A stretch of DNA of 64,000 bases from Rhodobacteraceae bacterium HTCC2083 (GTDB lineage Bacteria; Pseudomonadota; Alphaproteobacteria; Rhodobacterales; Rhodobacteraceae): positions 2,746,751 through 2,810,750 of the forward strand of contig DS995276.1 of NCBI GenBank assembly GCA_000156115.1, given 5' to 3'. Positions within the stretch are counted from its first letter, which is position 1. Each line of letters begins with the position of its first letter. The notes beneath the pieces are model-generated. The model did not search any database, was not told the origin of the DNA, and saw nothing but the letters and a program-made list of their open reading frames with translations. Shown here piece by piece: positions 27,065 to 35,212 of this stretch. Made by a program: the position numbers and the translations under genes.

Positions 27065-28033
27065 TTACCAGCGTAGAACGACTGCGCCCCAAGCCAGACC
27101 ACCACCAATAGCTTCGGTAACGACCAAATCGCCTTGCTTCAACTTACCTTCGGCTTTGCCAACAGACAGCGCTAGAGGGATTGATGCTGCAGAGGTGTTG
27201 CCGTGGTCTTGCACGGTCACAATTACGTTTTCCATGGGCATATTCATCTTCTTGGCAGTGCCCTTGATGATGCGAATGTTGGCCTGATGTGGTACGACCC
27301 AATCAACGTCCTCAGATGTGACCCCCGCGCTATCCATCGCTGTGTGCGCGGTCGCGGCCAGTTTTTCTATCGCATGCCGGAAGACTTCCTTACCCTCCAT
27401 GCGCAGATAACCCGTTGTTTTTGTTGATACACCGCCATCGACGTAAAGGATGTCGCGGTAGGTTCCATCAGAGTTGAGATCGGTCGCCAAAACCCCGCGA
27501 TCTTGCGCAGTTCCGTCGCCGTCTGCTGCTTCGAGGATCAGGGCACCCGCGCCATCGCCAAACAAAACGCAAGTGCCGCGATCTGTCCAATCCATGATGC
27601 GGCTGAAAGTTTCCGCGCCGATTACCATGACCCGTTTAGCCGTCCCCGACACGATCAACGCGTTGGCGTTGGCAAGGGCAAAGACAAAGCCCGCGCAGAC
27701 CGCTTGAATGTCAAATGCAAAGCCGCCTGTCATCCCGATTTGGTGTTGCACCATCGTCGCGGCAGAGGGGAAGGTAAGGTCAGGCGTCGACGTTGCAACA
27801 ATCAGCGCATCGAGGTCGTTTGCCTCAAGACCTGCATCTTTCAAGGCTGCGCGCGCGGCGTGAGAGGCGAGGTGCGATGTGGTTTCATCTTCGGCCGCGA
27901 AATGACGTCGCTCAATGCCAGAGCGAGAGATGATCCAGTCATTGCTGGTCTCAAGCGTTTTTTCAAAATGCGCGTTCGGGACGACATTCTCAGGCAAATA
28001 ATGCCCAACGCCTTTTATATGCGCACGTTTCAT
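27065..28033 (-). CDS. fabH: Beta-ketoacyl-ACP synthase III
   Basis: Initiates fatty acid synthesis by condensing acetyl-CoA with malonyl-ACP. The catalytic triad is visible: C113 in DIQAVCAGF, His in WVVPHQANIRI (~249) and Asn in DHGNTSAASIP (~279). 322 residues, normal. It overlaps plsX by four bases. Confidence 0.97.
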   Translation of the reverse strand: MKRAHIKGVGHYLPENVVPNAHFEKTLETSNDWIISRSGIERRHFAAEDETTSHLASHAARAALKDAGLEANDLDALIVATSTPDLTFPSAATMVQHQIGMTGGFAFDIQAVCAGFVFALANANALIVSGTAKRVMVIGAETFSRIMDWTDRGTCVLFGDGAGALILEAADGDGTAQDRGVLATDLNSDGTYRDILYVDGGVSTKTTGYLRMEGKEVFRHAIEKLAATAHTAMDSAGVTSEDVDWVVPHQANIRIIKGTAKKMNMPMENVIVTVQDHGNTSAASIPLALSVGKAEGKLKQGDLVVTEAIGGGLAWGAVVLRW

Positions 28034-29139
28034 TTGCTTGGGCTCTCCTCGGCGATGCTTTTGGCCGCAGCCTGTGTGCTGGCCGCAATGCGTTTAGCTA
28101 GTCTGTCTGAAAAGCCGGACTGTGCAAGTCGAAACGCAAGGTTAATCGCTGCATCGACGCCTGTTTCATCGGCGGAACCATGTGATTTTACAACTGTACC
28201 GTTTAGGCCTAAGAAAACGCCACCATTCACGCGACGTGGATCAATGCGCTTTTGCAGGCGTTTCATTGAGGTCAGAGCCAAAAGACCTGCAAGTTTGGAC
28301 AGCAACGAGTAGTTGAACGCTTCTTTCAAGCGATCCCCAATCAGACTTGCGGTACCTTCGCCAGTTTTCAGCGCAACATTGCCAGTGAAACCGTCCGTTA
28401 CGATCACATCAGCTCGATCCCCGGGGATATCGCCGCCCTCGACGAAACCGACATATTCGAAATCAGCAGCTTCTGCTTGGCGCTCAATCAACTCGCCTGC
28501 ATCATGCAGTTCATTGCGGCCTTTGTGCTCTTCTGTACCCACGTTTAGTAGGCCGACGCGCGGGCGTTTCACGTTGAGACCGTTGCGTGCATAGGAGACG
28601 CCCATCAAGGCGTATTGCAGCAAATCAGTCGCGTCCGCACGGATATCCGCACCGACATCGAGCATCACGTTGAAGCCATGCTCCGAGCGCGAGGGCCACA
28701 AGATGCCAATCGCGGGGCGGTTCACACCAGGAAGTTTGCGCAGTCGGATCATGCTCATCGCCATCAACGCGCCCGTGTTGCCGCAAGACACGCACGCCGC
28801 AGCCTCACCGCTGCGCACTGCTTCGATTGCGGACCACATGGACGTGTTTTTGCCCGTGCGCAGCGTTTGGCTGGGTTTGTCGGACATTTCGACGACATCG
28901 GGCACATCGCAGATATCGTAAAGACCGACCAACTCTTTGCGTTTGGCAAACAGTGGGGTCAAAGTCGCGGCAGGGCCGTGGACAATGAAGCCGAGGTCGG
29001 GATTCTTACGCGCAGAACGACAAATACCGGCGACAATTGCCGCCGGTCCTTCATCGCCGCCCATCGCGTCGATAGATAAAATAATACGTTTACGATCAGA
29101 GTGGGGCAAATCATCGGTTTGATCAGTCGCCACAGTCAT
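28030..29139 (-). CDS. plsX: Phosphate acyltransferase PlsX
   Basis: Peripheral membrane enzyme converting acyl-ACP to acyl-phosphate for PlsY in phospholipid synthesis. The start ILSIDAMGGDEGPAAIV and the later SCGNTGALMA, DVGADIRADA and VTDGFTGNVALK are typical. 369 residues. Located between rpmF and fabH as in most Gram-negatives. Confidence 0.97.
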   Translation of the reverse strand: MTVATDQTDDLPHSDRKRIILSIDAMGGDEGPAAIVAGICRSARKNPDLGFIVHGPAATLTPLFAKRKELVGLYDICDVPDVVEMSDKPSQTLRTGKNTSMWSAIEAVRSGEAAACVSCGNTGALMAMSMIRLRKLPGVNRPAIGILWPSRSEHGFNVMLDVGADIRADATDLLQYALMGVSYARNGLNVKRPRVGLLNVGTEEHKGRNELHDAGELIERQAEAADFEYVGFVEGGDIPGDRADVIVTDGFTGNVALKTGEGTASLIGDRLKEAFNYSLLSKLAGLLALTSMKRLQKRIDPRRVNGGVFLGLNGTVVKSHGSADETGVDAAINLAFRLAQSGFSDRLAKRIAASTQAAAKSIAEESPSK

Positions 29140-29161
29140 TTAAACGTACCTCGCGGATCAG

Positions 29162-29368
29162 TTATGCCGCGTCTTCGTCCAGATCGATCTCGTCTGCTTG
29201 TGCAACGATCTCTTTGTCCGCGTAGTGACCGCAAGACGGGCACACGTGGTGTGGGCGCTTCAGCTCACCGCAGTTAGAGCACTCGTTTGGGTTCGCTGCA
29301 ACCAGTGCGTCATGTGCGCGACGGTTGTTGCGGCGCGATTTAGATACTTTGTTCTGCTGGACAGCCAT
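29162..29368 (-). CDS. rpmF: 50S ribosomal protein L32
   Basis: 68 residues beginning [17 protein letters not shown], the L32 N-terminus. It contains a CxxC ... CxxC zinc ribbon (CSNCGE ... CPSCGH), so it is the zinc-binding form. The start at 29368 excludes five non-conserved residues from a longer ORF. The acidic C-terminal tail is normal for Rhodobacteraceae. First gene of the rpmF-plsX-fabH-ihfA-merR block. Confidence 0.97.
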   Translation of the reverse strand: MAVQQNKVSKSRRNNRRAHDALVAANPNECSNCGELKRPHHVCPSCGHYADKEIVAQADEIDLDEDAA

Positions 29369-29636
29369 GTCGCAACCTATCAATGTTCGGGGCCACCTAA
29401 GGGCCGTTTTCTGGGTCTAGCAGGCTCATATGCGAGGCTCGCGTGCCTGTCCAACCCTAAATTCGTCTGAGCGCGCGAAAATAGGGAAGATCATGACTTT
29501 CGCAAGCGATTCTTTGGGTAAGTCATCAGGGACGCAAAACGCCCACATCCTTAAGGGTTTCATAGCTTGGAAACCACATATCGTCATGTGGTGTTTCAAA
29601 AGCTCGCCGTGCAAAGGACTGGCGATAGAAGTTTGG

Positions 29637-30129
29637 TCACTTCTTACCCGCGCCGCCACCAACCTCAACGATATGATCGTGATCCACGAGGTTCCATGTG
29701 ACACCTTCATTGCGGTAAATGTGTTTGCCTAGGTGCGTGTAGTTGCCCACATCATGTGCAAGGCGCTCGCCAACAACGATGCATCGAAACGTCTCGGTGC
29801 CTGCGTTGGTTAATGAGTGCGCGACGCCGCCTTTGCGGTAGCCGATAAAATCGCCGGCGCTTATAATTTAGGTGTCTTCACCCGATTAAGCCGTTGCAGT
29901 GCCGTTAAGGACATAAATGCATTCGTCTTCAAAGTGATGCATCTCGTGTTCTGTGCTGTCATGGCCCGGCTTGATTTCGATAATGTGAAAGCCGAAGCCG
30001 GTAAGACCCGGCAGATCGCCAAGGGACTTATTGATGCGTTTGGCAATTTTTATTGAGAAAATGGGTTGTAGGGGTTCCTGCTATGGCCTCAATTTCATCT
30101 GCGGTGATCAGATAAGTATCATCGCTCAT
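29637..30129 (-). pseudogene. Decayed cupin-domain protein
   Basis: On the reverse strand an ATG at 30129 opens MSDDTYLITADEIEAIAGT, then the frame shifts. The rest of a cupin is readable: HIIEIKPGHDSTEHEMHHFEDE, then YVLNGTATA, stop TAA, SGEDT, stop TAA, then SAGDFIGYRKGGVAHSLTN, ending near GGGAGKK. So there is one frameshift and two nonsense codons; the gene is dead. The intact form is a single-domain cupin with the metal HxH...E pattern. Its start overlaps the DUF177 stop by ATGA, so it was once coupled to that gene and lies between it and rpmF, which are usually adjacent. Confidence 0.85.
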
Positions 30130-30704
30130 TCCTTGCCCTCTAGTTTGTCTTTCAAAGCGGCGAGACCCGCGAAGGGTTTGATCGCCTCTTCATCCAACGC
30201 GGTTTTGCCGGGTTCTGTGATGTTAACTGTGCCAAGTTCAGCGCCCTCAGCGCGCGGATAGTCGGGCAGTTCTAGCGCAAGCGCTTCACTCAGCACACGC
30301 CACAGATCAATAGCACGGCCCAAAGGTTCGATTGAATCATCCTCAAGCATTGCCGTGCCGCCAAACTCATCTTCCTCAGCGTCAGCCTCTGCGCCGCGCT
30401 CGGGCATGTCTGCGACGAAGCGGCGGGTGATTTCTGTCTCGATCCGTGTTGTCACGGGCTCTAGCGTGATAGTGCAGGGCTGTACCGCCGTCGCGCCAAG
30501 CTCTGTGACAAGTAGGAAATCATGTTTGCCAGTGGGGGTCAGTTGGCCCTTGAGACTAACTTTGCGCAATCCGTTGAGCTTCAGATCCTGCATCAGGGCT
30601 CTGGTCTGTGCGCTATCTGGGCACAAATCTATTTGTGTGCGCTTGCGCTTGGTCAGGGCGCTGACATCCAAAACGAGATCGGGATAGCGAGGTGTCTCTT
30701 CCAT
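30126..30704 (-). CDS. DUF177 (YceD) family protein
   Basis: 192 residues of the YceD/DUF177 family, usually encoded just upstream of rpmF; members have been linked to 23S rRNA metabolism. The conserved central segment PCTITLEPVTTRIETEITRRF is followed by an acidic patch (AEADAEEDEFGG) and a hydrophobic ALALELPDYPRAEG motif. The start at 30704 (MEETPRYPDL) is chosen over the in-frame 30788, which would overlap the divergent bamE promoter. Confidence 0.85.
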   Translation of the reverse strand: MEETPRYPDLVLDVSALTKRKRTQIDLCPDSAQTRALMQDLKLNGLRKVSLKGQLTPTGKHDFLLVTELGATAVQPCTITLEPVTTRIETEITRRFVADMPERGAEADAEEDEFGGTAMLEDDSIEPLGRAIDLWRVLSEALALELPDYPRAEGAELGTVNITEPGKTALDEEAIKPFAGLAALKDKLEGKE

Positions 30705-30793
30705 GAGCAGAGATTTTCCTTTCTTGAACGTTGGGCGTTCGTGTCGTATCGAGATAACAAGGCAGAGCAAGCCAAGACAAGAGGGCACATCTC

Positions 30794-31246
30794 ATGCGGG
30801 CAACAGATATATCAAGAAAAGCAGGCGTCGCCCTGTTATTTAGCGCGGCACTTTCAGCATGTAGCGCAAATTTTCGCAATCACGGGTACGTCCCGCTCGA
30901 GGAAGATCTAACTCAGATTACCGTCGGCGTAGATACGCGCGACACTGTGGCTGAGCTGGTGGGCACACCGTCATCGGCAGGGGTGTTGAATGACAGCGGG
31001 TATTACTACGTGCGCAGTCGTGTGAAGCACTTCACCTGGCAAAAGCCAGAAGTGATTGATCGTCAGGTTGTTGCCGTGAGTTTCAATAACGGGGGCATCG
31101 TTGAAAACATCGGTCGCTACACGTTGCAAGACGGGGCTGTGATCCCCTTGGCGCGTCGTATCACACGTAACGGTCAGGATGTGAGCTTTATCAAGAGTAT
31201 CCTGTCGAAAGTTGGCGGTTTCTCTGCGGCTGATGTGATCAATTAA
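30794..31246 (+). CDS. bamE: Outer membrane assembly factor BamE-like lipoprotein
   Basis: 150 residues with a signal peptide ending in the lipobox LSAC (Cys23) and the SmpA/OmlA (BamE) domain: ITVGVDTRDTVAELVGTPSS, then YYYVRSRVKHFTWQKPEV, then VVAVSFNNGGIVENIGRY. It is a lipoprotein subunit of the BAM complex that folds outer-membrane beta-barrels. Divergent from DUF177, an arrangement common in the group. Confidence 0.92.
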   Translation: MRATDISRKAGVALLFSAALSACSANFRNHGYVPLEEDLTQITVGVDTRDTVAELVGTPSSAGVLNDSGYYYVRSRVKHFTWQKPEVIDRQVVAVSFNNGGIVENIGRYTLQDGAVIPLARRITRNGQDVSFIKSILSKVGGFSAADVIN

Positions 31247-31518
31247 GCTCCACTGTATGGCGTCATCCCGTGGGTGACATCGCAAAACTGTAGATATTGA
31301 ATAGTCACATTGGCGTTCTCAATGACAATGACGCCGAGACGCGGTGCTTTTTGTGCTTGCTCGAAGCTATCCCATGTCCAAGCGGATCTAGGGACAGCGG
31401 CCTGAAATGAGACTGCGCCCAATGTCGCGTAAGGAATCCCATGGATCACGTCCGAACAAGGCCGATGAACGTGTCCCATGAACAAGTGTGTCACGTTTTG
31501 ATGGCGTGCGAAGGCACC
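31243..31518 (-). pseudogene. C-terminal fragment of a metallophosphoesterase (CpdA-like)
   Basis: The reverse frame gives AFARHQNVTHLFMGHVHRP followed by ~70 residues ending MTPYSGA. GHVHRP is the last metal-binding motif (GHxH) of calcineurin-type phosphoesterases. A TAA stop lies two codons upstream of the homologous part, so no start region exists here. The missing N-terminal ~170 residues lie 6.8 kb away at 38.3-38.8 kb on the same strand. Bases 31495-31518 encode the same eight codons that end the distant half (19 of 24 bases identical). The gene has been split by the intervening island. Confidence 0.8.
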
Positions 31519-31774
31519 ACTTTATACCTCTATTTTCCATAAAAACATAGATTATCAGTTATAATCACCGATATGGGGTCATTTTACGGGAACGCTTTGC
31601 AGTTTTTCGAAGTTCTCGAAGGTTGGCTACGCAGCATCGCTTCACAAGGTTGATTCCGTCAGAAACGTCCCTGTATGGTCAGTCAAAAGCGTCGAAAACG
31701 AACCTAACACAGAGAGCCAATGGACCTTTTAGTGACATGGCCGTGCGGCCTTAAGCGTATTTTGGTGTCTGTGG

Positions 31775-32029
31775 TCACCTTTCGATGACTGGTGTAACTT
31801 CGAAATTCCCCATTTCCAGAATTGGATCGAACGCAGCATCAAGCTGCTCAAAGGTATCGGCCTCAAGTATCATAAAAGCTGTATGCTCAAGTCGGTTGGA
31901 ATAGCTTCCATGTACTTTGATCCCATGATCGCTAACTTTTGCTAATGTATCCCTGAATAACGGAAATTTCTCTGGATGGTGTGCTTGGCAGGTGGAATAA
32001 TCATGCGTGAGTTTTACCATGAATAACAT
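31775..32029 (-). CDS. Small alpha/beta protein, last gene of the HxlR-linked operon
   Basis: 84 residues, or 81 from the second ATG. The betaalphabeta pattern begins MVKLTHDYSTCQAHHPEKF and ends MGNFEVTPVIER, like dimeric alpha-beta-barrel proteins of the DUF3303/ABM type. No catalytic residue is assignable. GGAGG seven bases before ATG 32029 supports that start. Seventeen bases separate it from the gene upstream, so it belongs to the same operon as the MAPEG, cupin and SnoaL genes. Confidence 0.7.
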   Translation of the reverse strand: MLFMVKLTHDYSTCQAHHPEKFPLFRDTLAKVSDHGIKVHGSYSNRLEHTAFMILEADTFEQLDAAFDPILEMGNFEVTPVIER

Positions 32030-32046
32030 TTTTAATCCTCCAATAA

Positions 32047-32370
32047 CTACGGACGGCTGTCGAAAAAAAGTTCAGGTAGTGGAGGCGGCGGCGCACTTAC
32101 ATCTAATCCATGAACTTCGGCGGCAAATTCAGCAAATTCAGGGGGCATTGTAGACATGATTTGTGCCCAACTCGCAGCAGGATCGTCACCTTCCATGGTA
32201 ATAATAAGAAAATCACCAGCTGGTGTATGCTGTAAGAATGATCGTTCATGAACACCTGCTGCCTCTCGTGAGTTTGCAAAGTCGGGTGTAGCTTTTACCT
32301 GGTCCATCATCGCTTTCCACTTGTCCATTTTGCCCGGTAAGATTGGCATACACACAGCTAATATTGGCAT
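32047..32370 (-). CDS. Conserved small protein, possible dimeric alpha-beta barrel
   Basis: 107 residues starting MPILAVCMPILPGKMDKWKA with a later DFLIITMEGDDPAASWAQI. The pattern of an N-terminal strand, a helix with a K-W pair and a strand with Gly-Asp resembles ABM-fold proteins, without a named family. It ends in a Pro-rich tail (SAPPPPLPELFF). AAGGAG lies eight bases before the ATG. Fifth gene of the operon; function unknown. Confidence 0.68.
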   Translation of the reverse strand: MPILAVCMPILPGKMDKWKAMMDQVKATPDFANSREAAGVHERSFLQHTPAGDFLIITMEGDDPAASWAQIMSTMPPEFAEFAAEVHGLDVSAPPPPLPELFFDSRP

Positions 32371-32398
32371 TTTCTTCTCTCCTTGCTTATGTTTTAAA

Positions 32399-32728
32399 TC
32401 ACTTGATTGGTGTCGCCCCAGTTTCGACGCGAATTATTTTCCCATCTTTTATGTGATTAACCACCAGCACAGCTTCAGATGTCCCATCTGGAAACTTCAT
32501 GAACGAATGCTCAACCATGATTTCATCATTTTCATAAAGACATCTCTGATCATGGAACTGCAGAGCGTCGCTTTGCATCATTTGAGTCAGCGTTGGAGTC
32601 CAATCTACCTTACTAATTTCAGTACCTGATTGATGGCGGACAAACACGAAGTCTTCATGCAAACAGGCTAAATACATATCAATATTTTTGGAATCTTGCG
32701 CGGCCTTAATTTTTCCATACAGCGACAT
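32399..32728 (-). CDS. SnoaL/NTF2-like protein
   Basis: 109 residues with the NTF2-like cone fold pattern: helix start MSLYGKIKAAQDSKNIDMYLACLHEDFVF, then paired strands, then MVEHSFMKFPDGTSEAVLVVN and a C-terminal strand GKIIRVETGA. The family includes polyketide cyclases, isomerases and small-molecule binders. Start 32728 follows GGAGAG. The cupin gene ends two bases upstream, so they are tightly coupled. Confidence 0.8.
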   Translation of the reverse strand: MSLYGKIKAAQDSKNIDMYLACLHEDFVFVRHQSGTEISKVDWTPTLTQMMQSDALQFHDQRCLYENDEIMVEHSFMKFPDGTSEAVLVVNHIKDGKIIRVETGATPIK

Positions 32729-32730
32729 CG

Positions 32731-33078
32731 CTACTCTCCCCACATCCCTGCAAATTCGTAAACAACGGCACGACTACCACCGACACACCAAGCATCGTGA
32801 TTAGGTGAAATGGCGTAAGCATCACCAGCAGAGTAGGTTGCTTCGGAACCATCGTCACAGATGCAATGGATCGTACCTTCAATGATTATACCAGTGTGTG
32901 TTGCTTGACAGCTGGGGGTCCCAACTATCGGTTTAATATCAGTGGACCATTTCCAGTCTGGTGCCAGTGTCAGCTTCATTACGCGCTGACCCAGAACGTT
33001 TACTGCCTCCATCCGAGCGTTGGGCATTTCCTTGGATTCGTCAGCCTGTGTTGCAAAACTTTTAACTTCAATTGGCAT
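32731..33078 (-). CDS. Single-domain cupin protein
   Basis: 115 residues. The cupin barrel spans ~35-110, with THTGIIIEGTIHCICDDGSE and GDAYAISPNHDAWCVGGSRAV. The usual GX5HXH motif is weak (ATHTGIIIEG), with H at ~61 and a later NHDAW, so metal binding is uncertain. AAGGAG eight bases before ATG. Part of the six-gene operon under the HxlR regulator. Confidence 0.8.
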   Translation of the reverse strand: MPIEVKSFATQADESKEMPNARMEAVNVLGQRVMKLTLAPDWKWSTDIKPIVGTPSCQATHTGIIIEGTIHCICDDGSEATYSAGDAYAISPNHDAWCVGGSRAVVYEFAGMWGE

Positions 33079-33168
33079 ACTGATACTCCTTATTTTGCGT
33101 TTAATCGAACAATTTGGGATAAAATAATGCAGACTATTGCTATTTAGTTTATCCCAATTAGTTGTGCG

Positions 33169-33453
33169 TTACCGAGTGAAAGACTCTCCACTCATCTGTG
33201 TGATCACTGTAGATTCCAAGATAGCGCCTGCGGCGGCTCTTTTTGCCTTGAGTTCCTCATGGCCACCAAATGCTTTCATAGCTTCGAGAGATTCAAAGTC
33301 GATTATGACTGTTAACTTGTTGTCATTATCTTTCTCAGTTCCGGCGAAAACAAGCTTCCCTCCAAGCGCATTTAACGTTGCCTCATTCTCGTAGAACATA
33401 TCTTTCCAAGGTTGAAACCCATTAGACAAATCCTGAGTTAGTCTTACTATCAT
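33169..33453 (-). CDS. Small ABM-fold-like protein
   Basis: 94 residues: MIVRLTQDLSNGFQPWKDMF, a middle strand KLVFAGTEKDNDNKLTVIIDF and a helix SLEAMKAFGG, ending with KRAAAGAILESTVITQM. This is the dimeric alpha-beta-barrel layout used by monooxygenases and related small enzymes (DUF3764-like). A GGGAG ribosome site eight bases upstream fixes the start. It is separated by 90 bases from the cupin gene downstream and by 63 from the MAPEG gene upstream. Confidence 0.72.
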   Translation of the reverse strand: MIVRLTQDLSNGFQPWKDMFYENEATLNALGGKLVFAGTEKDNDNKLTVIIDFESLEAMKAFGGHEELKAKRAAAGAILESTVITQMSGESFTR

Positions 33454-33516
33454 GTTTGGTACTCCCGTGTTGTTAGCCGCTCAGTTGAGTTTCTGAGCTA
33501 TGTACTGTTCAATTAT

Positions 33517-33903
33517 TTAAAGGACTAAGCCTCCATACAGCAAAGCGGTGCATAAGAAGGCAGTTAGCCAAGCACCGGTTCTGAGCCAAGCGATCCCAAA
33601 AGCATAAAGTGTGACATATGCAATTCGAGCTAGCAAAAACGTAAGCATTATCTGAGCAGTCAAATCATTAGCTGCATCGTATAGGTGGGTCATCAAAACC
33701 GCAGGGGTGATTAAAGCGAGTGCAAAAAGTGAGTTATTAGTTGCGCGCTCCAATCGTCCGGCAAGGCCTGTTAGAATGAGATTTTCGCGATTGCCGGCAA
33801 GCGTTGATAAGCCAACCTGCTGTGCTGCGGCCAAGACCTGCGTCAAGGTAACTATAATGGTGAACGAGCCATAGAGCGCGAGATAAAGTATAGAGCTTGG
33901 CAA
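33517..33903 (-). CDS. MAPEG-family membrane protein
   Basis: 128 residues with four hydrophobic helices. The MAPEG signature region reads GLAGRLERATNNSLFALALITPAV, with the conserved R-x-x-R/N-N pair. The family contains glutathione-dependent membrane transferases and peroxidases that deal with electrophiles and lipid peroxides. The start is TTG 33903 preceded by GGAGG at eight bases; there is no ATG alternative in a suitable place. First gene of the operon, divergent from hxlR-type gene. Confidence 0.82.
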   Translation of the reverse strand: MPSSILYLALYGSFTIIVTLTQVLAAAQQVGLSTLAGNRENLILTGLAGRLERATNNSLFALALITPAVLMTHLYDAANDLTAQIMLTFLLARIAYVTLYAFGIAWLRTGAWLTAFLCTALLYGGLVL

Positions 33904-34059
33904 GTTGTTAACCTCCGTTGAGCGTGTTTCTTCTTGATCGAAGAGCCATCAGAAATCGTTGTGGTTTAACGCATATTGAAACCGGTAAGCCATCGAGGCT
34001 TTTAGAGTAACGGTAGGCCTTAAAGCTACACCACCAACGTTGACACCGTGCGGATGGAC

Positions 34060-34075
34060 AATCTAGTCTGTATAT
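34060..34075. promoter_or_regulatory. Candidate HxlR operator
   Basis: AATCTAGTCTGTATAT lies 22 bases upstream of the HxlR-type start and in the 193-base divergent promoter region. A 14/16 match (AATCTAGTCTAAATAT, 47826-47841) lies upstream of the solitary quinol-monooxygenase-like gene at 47.5 kb. The shared site suggests common regulation but is unproven. Confidence 0.4.
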
Positions 34076-34096
34076 CAAAGTGGTTCGGGTGCTAAT

Positions 34097-34570
34097 ATGC
34101 TAAACATAAATATCGTAGAAAAGGAGATGTGCCCGATTGGGCTCGCGGGGTATCTGCTAGTTGATAAATGGGTTCCTGTAATTATCCGTGACATAGCGTT
34201 GTTTGACAGGCGCGGCTTCAACGAGATTTTGAAAAATAATCGTGAAGGAATTTCTTCGGCATCGCTCTCGTCACGCCTGCAATACATGGTGCAGCTGGAC
34301 CTATTGAATGTCCAAAAATCGGACGATCATGCTCAGAAGAAACTTTATTTCCTTTCTGAAGCAGGAATAGCTTTCGTGCCTATTCTGTTTCACTTGGCTA
34401 GTTGGACTGCCAAATTTAGAAACCCAGCGCCGGACATTGTTGAACTCACCAGCCCATTTCATTCTGCACAAGGTGACTTGCAAGAGAAGTTAATTGATCG
34501 ATTGCGCCAGATTCATGTGACTAAGACAATGGAACCAACGCCTCTTTGGTGGCTGGCGGACAAGCTCTAA
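34097..34570 (+). CDS. HxlR-family transcriptional regulator
   Basis: 157 residues. The winged helix-turn-helix of the HxlR family occupies ~11-100: CPIGLAGYLLVDKW with the conserved N-terminal Cys12, then RDIALFDRRGFNEIL, then GISSASLSSRLQYMVQLDLL. A ~50-residue tail follows. Family members such as YodB and HypR sense quinones, aldehydes or disulfide stress through that Cys. It is divergent from the MAPEG-led operon and presumably controls it. An ATG at 34127 is too close to its AAGGAG to be preferred. Confidence 0.85.
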   Translation: MLNINIVEKEMCPIGLAGYLLVDKWVPVIIRDIALFDRRGFNEILKNNREGISSASLSSRLQYMVQLDLLNVQKSDDHAQKKLYFLSEAGIAFVPILFHLASWTAKFRNPAPDIVELTSPFHSAQGDLQEKLIDRLRQIHVTKTMEPTPLWWLADKL

Positions 34571-34663
34571 ATTTGCAGTTACATTCGGTAGGGGTTCGAA
34601 AATTTCAGCTTGGGCGCTGACGTGGTAATCTCCCTATTTTTATTGGGGTCCAGCGGTAGACTC

Positions 34664-34868
34664 TACGCGGCTGCTTTCAGTTTCATTGCGGGTGAGATGC
34701 CGCCGATGCCCATGTTGGGTCGCTCGTTGTTGTAAGTCCAGAGCCATTGTGTGGCCTGATGTAGGCTGGAACACCGCGCAGGATGAACAGGTCCGTGAGA
34801 GCATCGATGACCTCAGTCGAGTTGAGCTTTCGTTTCACCCTGATCGCGATGCATTCCCGGCTGTGTCC
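34664..34868 (-). pseudogene. IS3-family transposase remnant (orfB pieces)
   Basis: On the reverse strand SRECIAIRVKRKLNSTEVID ... LFILRGVPAYI (about 34763-34865) and then QWLWTYNNERPNMGIGGISP ... KAAA-stop (about 34664-34759) are two pieces of one IS3 orfB. The stretch between them, which should hold the DNGPEF motif, is deleted. No orfA or inverted repeat remains. The intact-looking IS3 element abuts it directly. Confidence 0.8.
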
Positions 34869-34930
34869 TGCGGTGCCCCTAGATTTGCAGACGGATTGCT
34901 TGGTAATTTTGGCACCAAGGAGAGGCGGAT

Positions 34931-35212
34931 ATTAACAAGGGAATACGGTTTACAGACGAGTTTAAACAGGACGCTGTGGCGCAGGTTGTTCAGCGTGGTT
35001 ATGCGGTCAGCGAAGTGGCTGAGCGGTTGGGGATCAGTACCAAGTCGCTTTCTACGTGGAAGTCGCAGTTTGCGAAGTCGCCTCGTGTCAGATCGGAGGT
35101 TGCGGATCAGGCCGCTGAGATCTGGCGGTTGAAGCGCGAGCTGGCACGCGTCACCGAGGAGCGCACCGTTCTAAAAAAGGCGACCGCGATCTTCGCGCGC
35201 GCGTCTCAGTGA
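34931..35212 (+). CDS. IS3-family OrfA (HTH protein)
   Basis: 93 residues if begun at ATT 34931 (INKGIRFTDEFKQDAVAQVV), where related elements have ATG; GTG 34976 is the first standard start and would cut into the HTH. The helix-turn-helix is GYAVSEVAERLGISTKSLSTWKS, followed by a leucine-zipper-like helix ending KKATAIFARASQ. It binds the IS ends and supplies the N-terminus of the OrfAB transposase by frameshifting. The degenerate start hints at decay. Confidence 0.8.
   Translation: MNKGIRFTDEFKQDAVAQVVQRGYAVSEVAERLGISTKSLSTWKSQFAKSPRVRSEVADQAAEIWRLKRELARVTEERTVLKKATAIFARASQ

Noticed and set aside
30031..30261. Plus-strand frames opposite DUF177 and plsX (for example 28615-29079)
   Set aside because: They are long open shadows in G+C-rich DNA opposite well-supported genes and carry no family motifs.
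34686..35132. 148-codon plus-strand frame across the two IS3 elements
   Set aside because: It spans the junction of two elements and is out of frame with both transposase genes.
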